Positions 6,885 through 14,514 of a stretch of 16,348 bases of DNA are shown here, one piece after another. The notes beneath the pieces were generated by a model. That model was not told where the DNA came from. It ran no database searches and saw only the letters and a list, made by a program, of their open reading frames with translations. Source of the stretch: Methanoregula sp. GTDB lineage: Archaea > Halobacteriota > Methanomicrobia > Methanomicrobiales > Methanospirillaceae. Positions within the stretch are counted from its first letter, which is position 1; each line of letters begins with the position of its first letter. A program made the translations under genes and the position numbers. The stretch spans positions 154 to 16,501 of the forward strand of contig PNBP01000137.1 in assembly GCA_003136075.1 (NCBI GenBank). Reading direction: 5' to 3'.

Positions 6885-7831
6885 TGCGAAACCTCGTTGT
6901 TTAATGTATCGAGTGACACTTTTGAGAAAATAAATCCAAGGATAAGCGCATAATACATGGAAATAATGCGATCCGTCAGAACGATTGTTATTGCACCGAC
7001 AGGGTTAACCCCCATTTCCTGCAGCAAATAGCTTAATGATCCCTCCATAATGCCGATTCCAAGCGGAATCTGGGAAACAAGTCCTGCAACAATTGCAAGA
7101 CTAAACACGATGGATATCTGAAAAGGGTTCAATAAAAAGCCAAATGCCAATGCCACAACCCATAATCGTGCAAATTCAAGAACAAGTGAAATAAACGTTA
7201 TGATGAATACCGCGAAAATATTCAAAAAAGGTAATTTCTTTATATGAAAGTTGACTTCATTTGTTTTTATAATTGGTAACCGGATGACAATTTTTTCAAG
7301 AAGGTTCATAAAATAATCGGCTTTGTGATAGAACAGGGCCAGCAGTAAAAGAAGAGCAGCACTTAGTTCGAGGATTATAACGGACACTCCCCGCAAATTG
7401 ATAAAAATTATCGCTGTTGCCGTCAGAAAAAGGATCATGAGTTCAAAAAATCGTTCATAAAAGATCATTGATACCCCATCAAAGAAATTCATCGCATATT
7501 TTTTTTGCATAAAATACGCTTTGAACAGGTCCCCGATTTTTCCCGGAGTAATATTTGCGAAATATAAACTTGACACGGTGACAATGGATGCCTCTTTCAG
7601 GGTAATTGGCTGGTTGTATTTCTCGCTCAGGTATTTCCACCGGTAAATTTTTACGATAATATTGGCGTTCGATAACGCGAATGCGATAACCAGCAAGGGG
7701 ATGCTGACCGTGAAAAGCAGTTGGTAATTCTCAATGATGCCGGATTGTTTAATGATGAATACCAGTATACCCAGTCCAACAAGGAGTAAAATAATCTGGA
7801 GCAGTTTTTTTGTATTTTTTGAAAAATTCAT
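6881..7831 (-). CDS. LPG-synthase/AglD-type transmembrane protein (UPF0104-like)
   Basis: This 316-residue polytopic membrane protein has about eight hydrophobic segments. It shows features of the lysylphosphatidylglycerol-synthase transmembrane family: ANIIVKIYRWKYL (55-67), SLYFANITPGKIGDLFKAYF (102-121, with the characteristic P-G-k-x-G-D), FYERFFELM and a late IPLGIGIMEGSL segment. Members in archaea and bacteria pair with glycosyltransferases and are thought to help move or use lipid-linked sugars; a catalytic role is not shown. The start ATG at 7831 has GGTGA (7835-7839) three bases upstream. Its stop overlaps the start of the GT2 gene by four bases. The coding sequence is AT-rich compared with the right half of the window. 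Confidence 0.82.
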   Translation of the reverse strand: MNFSKNTKKLLQIILLLVGLGILVFIIKQSGIIENYQLLFTVSIPLLVIAFALSNANIIVKIYRWKYLSEKYNQPITLKEASIVTVSSLYFANITPGKIGDLFKAYFMQKKYAMNFFDGVSMIFYERFFELMILFLTATAIIFINLRGVSVIILELSAALLLLLALFYHKADYFMNLLEKIVIRLPIIKTNEVNFHIKKLPFLNIFAVFIITFISLVLEFARLWVVALAFGFLLNPFQISIVFSLAIVAGLVSQIPLGIGIMEGSLSYLLQEMGVNPVGAITIVLTDRIISMYYALILGFIFSKVSLDTLNNEVSQ

Positions 7832-8026
7832 AATTCACCAATTCAACAGATGAGAAATATTCCGGTCTTCCCTGATAACAATCCTGATATTAACACGTTG
7901 TTTTTGCGGCCATATATTTTCTGTTACCGTAGGGAATTCGTAAAAATCTCTTTTTGGATGCGCGAGATATAAGGCTCCGAAAAATCCTCTTAAGACTAGT
8001 GATTGACAAAATAATCGTTCTGTAAA

Positions 8027-8042
8027 GAATAATACTTTAAAA
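8027..8042 (+). promoter_or_regulatory. TATA-like AT-rich element of the SelB-like gene
   Basis: The stretch 8027-8042 contains AATAATACTTTAAAA. Centred on AATAAT (8029-8034) it would start the message about three bases before the ATG at 8061. No ribosome binding site is visible, which fits a leaderless message. Confidence 0.45.
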
Positions 8043-8060
8043 CAACTCATATTCCCTATC

Positions 8061-9032
8061 ATGTCCAACATCACCGTCGCGATCCTCGCACCCAACGGTT
8101 ATGCCGATGCCTTGGGGAAAAAAGGGACAACCAGCGACATCACTTTTTATAACCTGAAAAAAGGAGAAGCGACCGTTACGTTCATCGAACCCACGCGATA
8201 TCCGGAAAAACTCTCCTCACTTTTCTATACTATCTCGCTCGCAGATCGTGTCGTACTTGTTGTAGAGGAGATCAATGCAACATTCGGGGAAACCGTCCTG
8301 ATGCTCCAGTGTGCCGGGAAAGCCAACGGGCACATCATTTTTAAGAATTACCTTTCCCTTGACCAGATCGCTCCCCTCATCAAAGGCACCGTTCTTGAGC
8401 ATTATGAAGTGATCGAGAACGATACCCTTGGTCTCCGTGAAAAACTGCTGGAAATTGCAGTAAAATTGACCACCCACCAGAAAGCAAAAGAGTCCGGGGG
8501 CAATGGCACTGTTCCCATCGATCATCACTTTAATGTCAAGGGTGTCGGAATCGTTGTCCTTGGATCGGTTGCCCACGGAACAATCAAAAAACACGATTCC
8601 TTAAAGGTGCTCCCGACTACAAAAATCGCCCAGGTCCGTTCCCTACAGAAACACGATGATGATGCTGATATCGCATTTGCCGGAGATCGCATTGGGCTGG
8701 CCCTGAAAAACATCGAATCCGAAGATCTCGATCGGGGCTATGTACTGACAAGTGATCCCTCAATGAAATGTTCAATGAGTATTACCGGAAAAGCACAGCT
8801 GGTCAAGTACTGGCCGGCACCGTTGAAGGAAGATATGGTGCTCTATGTTGGTCATTGGATGCAGTTCCTGCCCTCGCGTCTTACAAAAGTGTCTGTTTCT
8901 GGTGACTGGCGCATGCCGGATCTCACCCTGACACTGGACAAAGAACTGGTATACCCCCCTGATGCCCATGTTGTGCTCCATTACCTCGAAGGAGGAAAAC
9001 TCCGGGTCGTGGGATCCCTTATCATATCCTGA
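8061..9032 (+). CDS. SelB-like elongation-factor paralogue without GTPase motifs (aSelBL type)
   Basis: This 323-residue protein has an EF-Tu/SelB layout. Residues 1-140 sit where the G domain would be, 151-232 form a clear domain II (DHHFNVKGVGIVVLGSVAHG, then DSLKVLPT and AGDRIGLALKN), and 233-323 a beta-rich domain III. The G motifs are ruined: ALGKKGTTSD (17-26) stands in place of the P loop, IEPTRYPEKL (42-51) in place of DxPGH, and no NKxD is present, so GTP binding is unlikely. A SelB-like archaeal family lacking GTPase motifs (aSelBL) is known, and this fits it. Its function is unknown; a role in translation or RNA binding is an inference. It is probably transcribed alone, with a T6 run (9041-9046) just after its stop. 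Confidence 0.78.
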   Translation: MSNITVAILAPNGYADALGKKGTTSDITFYNLKKGEATVTFIEPTRYPEKLSSLFYTISLADRVVLVVEEINATFGETVLMLQCAGKANGHIIFKNYLSLDQIAPLIKGTVLEHYEVIENDTLGLREKLLEIAVKLTTHQKAKESGGNGTVPIDHHFNVKGVGIVVLGSVAHGTIKKHDSLKVLPTTKIAQVRSLQKHDDDADIAFAGDRIGLALKNIESEDLDRGYVLTSDPSMKCSMSITGKAQLVKYWPAPLKEDMVLYVGHWMQFLPSRLTKVSVSGDWRMPDLTLTLDKELVYPPDAHVVLHYLEGGKLRVVGSLIIS

Positions 9033-9040
9033 TTCCCTCC

Positions 9041-9046
9041 TTTTTT
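9041..9046 (+). terminator. T6 tract after the SelB-like gene
   Basis: Six T residues follow a pyrimidine-rich stretch eight bases after the stop codon at 9032. This is a plausible archaeal T-tract terminator. Confidence 0.4.
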
Positions 9047-9076
9047 CCAGTTCGCTGAATCGGAAATTGTTGCATC

Positions 9077-9085
9077 AAATATTAT
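9077..9085 (+). promoter_or_regulatory. TATA-like box of lemA
   Basis: AAATATTAT is centred about 36 bases before the ATG at 9117, giving a leader of about 10 bases. This favours the ATG at 9117 over the TTG at 9108 as start. Confidence 0.4.
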
Positions 9086-9116
9086 GTAGTACCGGATAAT
9101 CATTACATTGAGAATT

Positions 9117-9686
9117 ATGTTTGAAAGTATTATTGGATGGATCGTACTGGCCGTTGTCGCCATCGTTATCATTGCGCTGATCTTCTGGTTTGTTGGTATC
9201 TACAACCGTTTTTACAGCCTGAAAAATTCATCTGAGGCGACACTTGGACAGATACGTGTAGCAATGAAAAAGCGGCTGGATATGATCGACCAGCTCCTCG
9301 GGGCAGTCAAGAGCTACGCAAAGTTTGAAAAGGAGACCTTTGAGAGTGTCACCGCCATGCGGGCAAGTGTTGCTACCGCAGGGCCGGGTGATTTGAACAA
9401 AGTGGAGGCTGAGTCCCGCTCGATCTTCGGGCGCCTGCTCGCTGTTGCTGAAAATTACCCGGATCTCAAAACATCCCAGACGGTGACCTCGCTCATGGAC
9501 TCTGTCAAGAGTCTTGAAGAGGAGATCGGACGCCAGCGGTACACCTACAACAACATCTCTCAGGAATTCAACACCATGATGGACACGATCCCCTCAAATA
9601 TCGTCGGGCACCTGATTCACCTTACCAAGCTAGAATACCTCCAGTTCGAAGAAGCAATCCAGACCCCCCCGAAGATCGAGTTTTAA
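9117..9686 (+). CDS. lemA: LemA family membrane protein
   Basis: LemA proteins are small membrane-anchored helical proteins of unclear function, common in bacteria and some archaea. The 189-residue product starts with one transmembrane helix (about 5-27), followed directly by YNRFYSLKNSSEATLGQI (29-46). This is close to the family's YN-x(4-9)-N-x(5)-W/L-x-I/Q signature, with N-terminus outside or in undecided. Two long helices follow, with RRL/KKRLDMIDQLL, and ENYPDLKTSQTV (about 116-127), another hallmark, then YNNISQEFNTMMDTIPSNIV near the C-terminus. A TTG at 9108 could add three residues, but the ATG at 9117 fits the TATA-like box better. In many genomes lemA is followed by a TPM/YgcG-domain gene; here only an apparent tail of such a gene follows. 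Confidence 0.92.
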   Translation: MFESIIGWIVLAVVAIVIIALIFWFVGIYNRFYSLKNSSEATLGQIRVAMKKRLDMIDQLLGAVKSYAKFEKETFESVTAMRASVATAGPGDLNKVEAESRSIFGRLLAVAENYPDLKTSQTVTSLMDSVKSLEEEIGRQRYTYNNISQEFNTMMDTIPSNIVGHLIHLTKLEYLQFEEAIQTPPKIEF

Positions 9687-9800
9687 CGGGGCATTGCCTT
9701 AAGTGAAGCCAGACAAATCGCCGGCCTCGTTATTGCCACGCTGGTCATCGGACTTGTGGCGGAGGCTTTGGCGGCGGCGGAGCCGGAGGAAGATTACCCC
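9687..9800 (+). pseudogene. Possible remnant of a TPM/YgcG-like partner gene (C-terminal tail only)
   Basis: Directly after the lemA stop, and in its frame, the sequence reads a short hydrophobic segment, IAGLVIATLVIGLV (about 9717-9758). Shifting by one frame, bases 9758-9793 read GGGFGGGGAGGR. A membrane helix followed by a Gly-Gly-Gly-Phe-Gly-rich tail is the usual C-terminus of TPM-domain (YgcG-like) proteins encoded next to lemA. The TPM domain itself is absent, there is no ATG, and the two pieces lie in different frames, so this would be a deletion-plus-frameshift relic. Short length and glycine-codon GC bias make chance a real alternative. Confidence 0.4.
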
Positions 9801-9860
9801 CCATATTTCCTATCAACAAAATTAAAGAATTTTATCGTTTTGCCTGCATCGTGGCAGGAG

Positions 9861-9870
9861 CTATAAATTC
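9861..9870 (+). promoter_or_regulatory. TATA box of the PPC-domain gene
   Basis: CTATAAATTC is a good archaeal TATA box. It is centred about 44 bases before the ATG at 9910, giving a leader of about 17 bases. Confidence 0.5.
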
Positions 9871-9909
9871 ACACAAACCATATGAATATCAAAAGGGAAG
9901 CTTGAATAC

Positions 9910-10497
9910 ATGCAGTATTCCGAAGGTCAGCTCGGCAGAGTCTTTGTCGTGAGGATCGATGACGGTGAGGATTTTTTAGCCGAAATGCAAAAATTTGTTT
10001 CGATTAAGGAAATTCATGCAGGTTCAATCCTTTTTCTGGGCGCTTTCCGGAACGGAAGAATGGTCACCGGCCCGGAAAAACCGGTCATCCCCCCGGAACC
10101 CCATTATGTCATATTCGAAGGAGGATGGGAGACCTTTGGCATTGCTACCATTTATCCCGGGGATAAGGGGCCATCGATCCATTACCACACATCTGTCGGT
10201 CGTGCCGGGCATGCGCTGACCGGCTGCCTGCGGGAAAAGGCGACGACATATCTTCTTGTCGAAGCCGTCATCCTTGAGTTCACCGGACTTAACATTCGCC
10301 GCACGTTCGATGAAAAAATGCAGGTCAATCTCCCGAAGGCAGATCCGGGCACTGAGGCTCCCGAACAAAAACCGGTACAGGATATCCCAAAAAAAGTTTC
10401 TGAAACAACCGATAAAGAAAAAAAAGAGGACTCTGATGATCTTCCCGGTGGACTTGCGGATATCATACGGGACCTGACCCGCCGACCGCCAACCTGA
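9910..10497 (+). CDS. PPC/DUF296-domain protein with charged C-terminal tail
   Basis: The N-terminal 135 residues form a PPC (DUF296) domain, a small trimeric fold found in plant AT-hook proteins and as stand-alone prokaryotic proteins of uncertain function. Visible marks are VFVVRIDDGEDFLAEM (11-26), AGSILFLGAFRNG (37-49), SIHYHTSVGRAGHALTGCL (89-107) and LLVEAVILEF. H91, H93 and H101 match the family's probable metal site. Residues 140-195 are a low-complexity tail rich in P, E, K and D, ending in DLPGGLADIIRDL, a possible helix; this tail is not part of the family. It is followed 44 bases later by the YgiQ gene on the same strand. DNA binding is often assigned to this family but is not shown by this sequence. 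Confidence 0.85.
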   Translation: MQYSEGQLGRVFVVRIDDGEDFLAEMQKFVSIKEIHAGSILFLGAFRNGRMVTGPEKPVIPPEPHYVIFEGGWETFGIATIYPGDKGPSIHYHTSVGRAGHALTGCLREKATTYLLVEAVILEFTGLNIRRTFDEKMQVNLPKADPGTEAPEQKPVQDIPKKVSETTDKEKKEDSDDLPGGLADIIRDLTRRPPT

Positions 10498-10541
10498 TAT
10501 CTGTCACATTCTAACCTCCCCGCACCTATCGTTTACCTGTT

Positions 10542-12392
10542 ATGACCCGCCAGCCGCTTTTTCTTCCCATGTCCCCAAAAGAAGGGAAAAAACTGGGTAT
10601 CAGCCAATTCGATATTATTCTGATCACCGGTGATGCGTACGTGGATCATCCCTCGTTTGGTATTGCCCTTCTTGGGCGTGTATTGTGGGACGTCGGGTTC
10701 ACCGTTGGTATCATCGCCCAGCCGGACTGGAAGACGATGAATGATTTTACCGCACTCGGAAAACCACGGTTGTTTTTTGGCATATCATCCGGCAATGTCG
10801 ATTCGATGGTCAACAACCTCACCCCGAACCTTAAGCGGCGCAGTGACGATGTCTATTCGCCCGGTGGTGTGCTCAAACGACCTGACCGTGCGACCATCGT
10901 TTATACAAACCGGGTTCACGAGCTCTTCCCTGATATCCCTGTTGTTATCGGTGGCATTGAGGCAAGTCTGCGGAGGTTTGCCCACTACGATTACTGGCAG
11001 GATCGGGTCAGGCAGGCAATCCTTGCTGACGCCCCGGCAGACCTTCTGGTATTTGGCATGGGAGAGCGGCAGATCATAGAGATCGCGCAAAGAATGGACA
11101 GGGGGGAAGAAATCCGTTCGTTGCGGGACATACGCGGCACGGCTTACACTTTGGATCTTGCCACATGGCGTGCCAGCCGGCCCGACGGCATCATCGAAAT
11201 CCCCGGGTTTAATGAAGTATCACAGGATAAACAGGCATACGCCCGGGCATTTGCGCTCCACTACCAGGAGCAGGACCCGGTGCGGGGAAAACTCGTCGCA
11301 CAAGTTCATCCAAAAACAGTAATTATCCAGAATCCACCCGCCCGCCCCCTGCAAACGGCCGAACTTGATCATATCTATGAATTGCCCTTTTCCCGGTATG
11401 CACATCCTTCCTATACACAACCGATCCCCGCGCTGGAACCAATACAGTTTTCCGTGACCAGTCATCGCGGGTGTTTCGGGGGTTGTTCGTTCTGTGCGCT
11501 GACCCATCACCAGGGGCGGATCATCCAGAGCCGGAGTATTCCCTCTATCATCCGCGAAGTGACAAGGATGACAAAAATGCCGGCGTTCAAGGGCATCGTG
11601 CAGGATATCGGGGGAGCGACGGCGAACATGTTCTCTCTTTCCTGTGACCGTTGGGAAACTGCCGGTGCATGCCCGGACAAACACTGCTCTCCTGACTGCC
11701 GGAACCTGCGAACGAGTCACCGGCACCTGTGTGAACTCCTGGAAGCAGTCCGTAAAATCCCGGGCGTCAAAAAAGTGTTTATCGGCTCCGGTATACGGTA
11801 TGATCTAGCGCTTGCAGATGATTCCGGCTATCTCCCTCTCCTCTGCGAGCATCATGTTTCCGGGCATCTCAAGGTTGCGCCGGAGCATATCAGCAAAAAC
11901 GTAACAGAGGTGATGAACAAACCGGACCGTGCTGTATTTGACCGGTTCCGGGAGCAGTTTGAGGTATTGCAGAAGGGCAAACAAAAACGGCAGTATCTCG
12001 TCCCTTATTTCATGTCAGGCCATCCCGGCTGTACGCTTGCTGATATGATCGAGCTCGCGGAATACATCCGCGATCATCACCTCTACACTGAGCAGGTCCA
12101 GGATTTCACACCTACACCGATGAGCGTTTCAACCTGCATGTATTATACCGGGTTAAACCCGTTTACGATGGAGTCCGTTCATGTGCCAAAAGGGCAGGAA
12201 AAGAAGATCCAGCGGGCGCTGCTGCAGTACCGGGAAGAACGAAACCGGGGGCTTGTCACAGAAGGACTCACCGCTGCTGGCAGATCAGATCTTATTGGAA
12301 ACGGAGCGCAGTGCCTGGTCAGGGGAAGCGCCCGTGATTCAAAACCAGCCATGAACTATTTCAAAAAATACATAAAAAAGCAGGGATCGTGA
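10542..12392 (+). CDS. YgiQ family radical SAM protein
   Basis: This 616-residue protein belongs to the YgiQ/UPF0313 radical SAM family. The N-terminal domain has FDIILITGDAYVDHPSFG (23-40), IGGIEASLRRFAHYDYW (136-152, the family hallmark) and LLVFGMGER. The radical SAM core carries C311, C315 and C318 in SHRGCFGGCSFCALTHHQGR, which bind the [4Fe-4S] cluster that cleaves S-adenosylmethionine. A later cluster of cysteines (CPDKHCSPDCRNL), the segment HLKVAPEHIS and the QDFTPTPMSVSTCMYYTG block also match YgiQ. The reaction is unknown. It begins 44 bases after the PPC gene without a clear promoter of its own, so they may share a transcript. The stop codon lies within a small palindrome, GGATC-GT-GATCC (12384-12395). 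Confidence 0.92.
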   Translation: MTRQPLFLPMSPKEGKKLGISQFDIILITGDAYVDHPSFGIALLGRVLWDVGFTVGIIAQPDWKTMNDFTALGKPRLFFGISSGNVDSMVNNLTPNLKRRSDDVYSPGGVLKRPDRATIVYTNRVHELFPDIPVVIGGIEASLRRFAHYDYWQDRVRQAILADAPADLLVFGMGERQIIEIAQRMDRGEEIRSLRDIRGTAYTLDLATWRASRPDGIIEIPGFNEVSQDKQAYARAFALHYQEQDPVRGKLVAQVHPKTVIIQNPPARPLQTAELDHIYELPFSRYAHPSYTQPIPALEPIQFSVTSHRGCFGGCSFCALTHHQGRIIQSRSIPSIIREVTRMTKMPAFKGIVQDIGGATANMFSLSCDRWETAGACPDKHCSPDCRNLRTSHRHLCELLEAVRKIPGVKKVFIGSGIRYDLALADDSGYLPLLCEHHVSGHLKVAPEHISKNVTEVMNKPDRAVFDRFREQFEVLQKGKQKRQYLVPYFMSGHPGCTLADMIELAEYIRDHHLYTEQVQDFTPTPMSVSTCMYYTGLNPFTMESVHVPKGQEKKIQRALLQYREERNRGLVTEGLTAAGRSDLIGNGAQCLVRGSARDSKPAMNYFKKYIKKQGS

Positions 12393-12452
12393 TCCATTTA
12401 CGGGTTTGTTGATATCGTTTGGAGGCCGCCCTGCGATCCCACACATACTGGT

Positions 12453-12478
12453 AAAAAGAGGCCCTGTATGATTAAAAA
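12453..12478 (-). terminator. Two T5 tracts after the AhpD-like gene
   Basis: On the minus strand two T5 runs (12474-12478 and 12453-12457) follow the stop at 12510 within 60 bases. They would end the marker operon in the archaeal T-tract fashion. The convergent YgiQ gene has only an inverted repeat, GGGATCG (12383-12389) with CGATCCC (12434-12440). Confidence 0.4.
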
Positions 12479-12509
12479 GGTGAATGGGCGTTTTTGATGA
12501 GCAACGATC

Positions 12510-12998
12510 TCAGCGTCCAGATTTTGATGGAATCTTTTGTTTCGGGGCTTTTTTCTTGGTAACCCCTTTTACTTCACATGGTATGCACTTTTCCATCTTA
12601 TCATCAACAATGCGGTATGCATTTGCCAGCACCGATGAGTTCGAGATCATCCCGGCAAGCAGAATTACTTCAAGGATCTCATCACGGGTGGCTCCCATCT
12701 TCATTGCCGCCAGCATGTGGTAGCCGGTACAGTGCGGGCATTTCAGCGCTGCGCCTACCGCCATACTGATAAGCTCCACGTACTTAGGGTCGAGGGGGCT
12801 TGTTTCTGCAACGGTGCCTTTGTACAGGAGATGGGAGATAAGAACTTCGGGACGCTCGCCCATTCTCTTGAAGATGAGTGGCACCCTCCCGTATTCCTCC
12901 TCGATCACCTTCATCCACTGCTCTGCCGTAACATCTGCACCCTGTGAAACGATCTGTGCAAGCCGGTCCTCAAATTCGAGTTTTGTCTTTTTCCCCAT
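12510..12998 (-). CDS. AhpD-like carboxymuconolactone decarboxylase family protein
   Basis: This 162-residue protein has the helical CMD/AhpD fold. Its core motif CPHCTGYHMLAAMKMGAT has C87, C90 and H94, the redox-type CxxC plus histidine of peroxidase-linked AhpD proteins, and RDEILEVILLAGM follows as usual. Oddly, the C-terminal tail adds a second CxxC (C138-I-P-C141) and then a lysine-rich, likely disordered end. Two ATGs overlap the mmp7 stop: 13001 (ATGA overlap) and 12998. GGTGAT (13002-13007) abuts the first and lies three bases before the second, the spacing seen at other genes here, so 12998 is preferred. The gene is translationally coupled to mmp7. A thiol-disulfide or cluster-related role in methyl-coenzyme M reductase activation is an inference from position only. 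Confidence 0.86.
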   Translation of the reverse strand: MGKKTKLEFEDRLAQIVSQGADVTAEQWMKVIEEEYGRVPLIFKRMGERPEVLISHLLYKGTVAETSPLDPKYVELISMAVGAALKCPHCTGYHMLAAMKMGATRDEILEVILLAGMISNSSVLANAYRIVDDKMEKCIPCEVKGVTKKKAPKQKIPSKSGR

Positions 12999-13936
12999 CA
13001 TATCACCATGTTCGTTTCTGAGAACAGATGGATCCGGATAATGATATAGTCCCGCATGCGGGAGGGCAGGATATCTGCCACATCGCCGATCGTGATCCCG
13101 TCTTCAATCTCAATCTTGCGGAGAACGCTCGCATAGGTATCATAGGGGAGTTTCACCCGGAGCCCGGACATCTGCACCGTGAGCGGCGTGGGAGACGTCA
13201 CTTCGTGGATGGCCGGCACCTGCTCGCGGATCACGTCCATCAGACGGGCAGGTGAAACCGAGAGCGGGTCTTTTGCTATCTCCTCCCGCTTTTTCTCAAG
13301 CACGCGGGTGATTTCGGCGACGATCTCATCAAGTTTGGCAAGTTCATCGGATTCTTTTGTCCGGTGCATGAACCTGCCGACATTCCCGACATACCCCTCA
13401 ACAGGTGGATTAATGATCTTCTGGAGTGCCTCCTTATTTGGCGCCCCGCAGAGCACAATCGGCACCTCTATACCTCGTCGGATGATCTGCATCTTGTACT
13501 CAATGCAGGTCTCAAAATTGCCGAGCACATAGACAGCAATATCATGCTCGTTGATGACGTCCCGCTCTTCGTCATTGATGCCGGCAATGCGTTTGCCCAC
13601 ACCCCGTGCCATGCCGATCATATTGCTTTTCGCACCAAGCCTTCTCACGTATTCGGCAATATCGCAGGCCGGATGGGGGAGGTGGTGGATTTCAAGGCTG
13701 GGGATGACGACGGCAATCTCGGTCCCGACAAGCGGGGAATCAATCACATCTCCGGTGAGTGGTTTTCCCATGGTCCGGATCAGTTCGACATCGTCCTTTG
13801 GCACAAAACACTGGAGGACAACTTCCTGTGCAATCAGGTGTTTCTGGACGATATACCCGCCGAGGTCTTCGATCAGGTCAATAATCTCATTATGCCGGTA
13901 GATGCCGCCCCGGTACGTGATAGGGACAAGGATCAC
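12998..13936 (-). CDS. mmp7: Methanogenesis marker protein 7
   Basis: Mmp7 is found in methanogens and was recovered with the complex that activates methyl-coenzyme M reductase (MCR), together with McrC, Mmp3 and Mmp17. The 312-residue protein opens with MILVPITYRGGIYRHNEI (1-18) and IDLIEDLGGYIVQK. It carries PLVGTEIAVVIPSLEIHHLP (68-87), continuing as HPACDIAEYVRR with C91, then GAKSNMIGMARGVGKRIAG (101-119). These stretches match my memory of the family. The C-terminal third is helical and charged. The ATG at 13936 overlaps the mmp17 stop by four bases, and its own stop overlaps the start of the AhpD-like gene. A cytoplasmic role in MCR activation is known for the family; no catalytic residue is evident here. 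Confidence 0.87.
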   Translation of the reverse strand: MILVPITYRGGIYRHNEIIDLIEDLGGYIVQKHLIAQEVVLQCFVPKDDVELIRTMGKPLTGDVIDSPLVGTEIAVVIPSLEIHHLPHPACDIAEYVRRLGAKSNMIGMARGVGKRIAGINDEERDVINEHDIAVYVLGNFETCIEYKMQIIRRGIEVPIVLCGAPNKEALQKIINPPVEGYVGNVGRFMHRTKESDELAKLDEIVAEITRVLEKKREEIAKDPLSVSPARLMDVIREQVPAIHEVTSPTPLTVQMSGLRVKLPYDTYASVLRKIEIEDGITIGDVADILPSRMRDYIIIRIHLFSETNMVI

Positions 13937-14514
13937 GGCGTTTCCCCCATCAGCGCGAACTTCTCTTTGATACGGGCGTCCATATTTTCTGTCAGGGTAT
14001 CCTCGCTTGCCACAAAGGAGAACTTTTCATTCCCATATGTTTCCTTTCTGACGCGGAATCCTTCAGGAGCGATACAGCGCAGTGCATAGATGAGATCTTT
14101 ATACAGTGCCTCGCTGGGATTGGCAATAACGGTCTCCTCAATTTCTTTGGGATCGACTGAAACCCCATAGAGTATTACCGTGAACCGGTCGGGCTGTTCA
14201 ACATGATCTTTGCCAAACCGCTCCCAGAAAATTTTGAGCATCGGCGCGAGATACGTCTCATCAGAGATCGAGAGGATAATCTTGCCTTCCAGCGGGTTCA
14301 CGTTCGCGATATCCCGGACACGGACGAGTGTGGTCACTTTTTTAACGACACCGACGGCAATAAAGAGCGGTATCTTCGGGTCGATAAACACATGCAGTTT
14401 GTGCATCACCCGGAGCAGGTTATGGTCAAGGAGCACGTCGTTCGTGATCTGCTTGTAATACTCCCCGCCGAGGGGTTCTGTGCACTCCACTTCAAAGTAC
14501 TCAATCGCAGGCAT
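13933..14514 (-). CDS. mmp17: Methanogenesis marker protein 17
   Basis: Mmp17 is a methanogen-specific protein that copurifies with McrC and Mmp7 in the MCR activation complex. The 193-residue protein has HVFIDPKIPLFIAVGVVKKV (41-60), LVRVRDIANVNPLEGKIILS (63-82), a DETYLAPMLKIFWERFGKD block, DHVEQPDRFTVILYG and a C-terminal segment with APEGFRVRKETYGNE. There are few cysteines, so a structural or adaptor role is more likely than a cluster-binding one. Its ATG follows the mmp15 stop with no spacer (TAAATG), and its stop overlaps the mmp7 start. It has the usual length for the family. Confidence 0.87.
   Translation of the reverse strand: MPAIEYFEVECTEPLGGEYYKQITNDVLLDHNLLRVMHKLHVFIDPKIPLFIAVGVVKKVTTLVRVRDIANVNPLEGKIILSISDETYLAPMLKIFWERFGKDHVEQPDRFTVILYGVSVDPKEIEETVIANPSEALYKDLIYALRCIAPEGFRVRKETYGNEKFSFVASEDTLTENMDARIKEKFALMGETP

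Noticed and set aside
9702..9865. Possible continuation of LemA in frame after its stop codon, ending at a TAA near 9863-9865
   Set aside because: LemA is full length at 9686 and there is no start codon after it; the glycine-rich piece in the next frame suits a broken neighbour gene better.
13364..14089. Long plus-strand open frame opposite mmp7/mmp17
   Set aside because: Antisense shadow of two well-recognised genes; no family resemblance or start signal.
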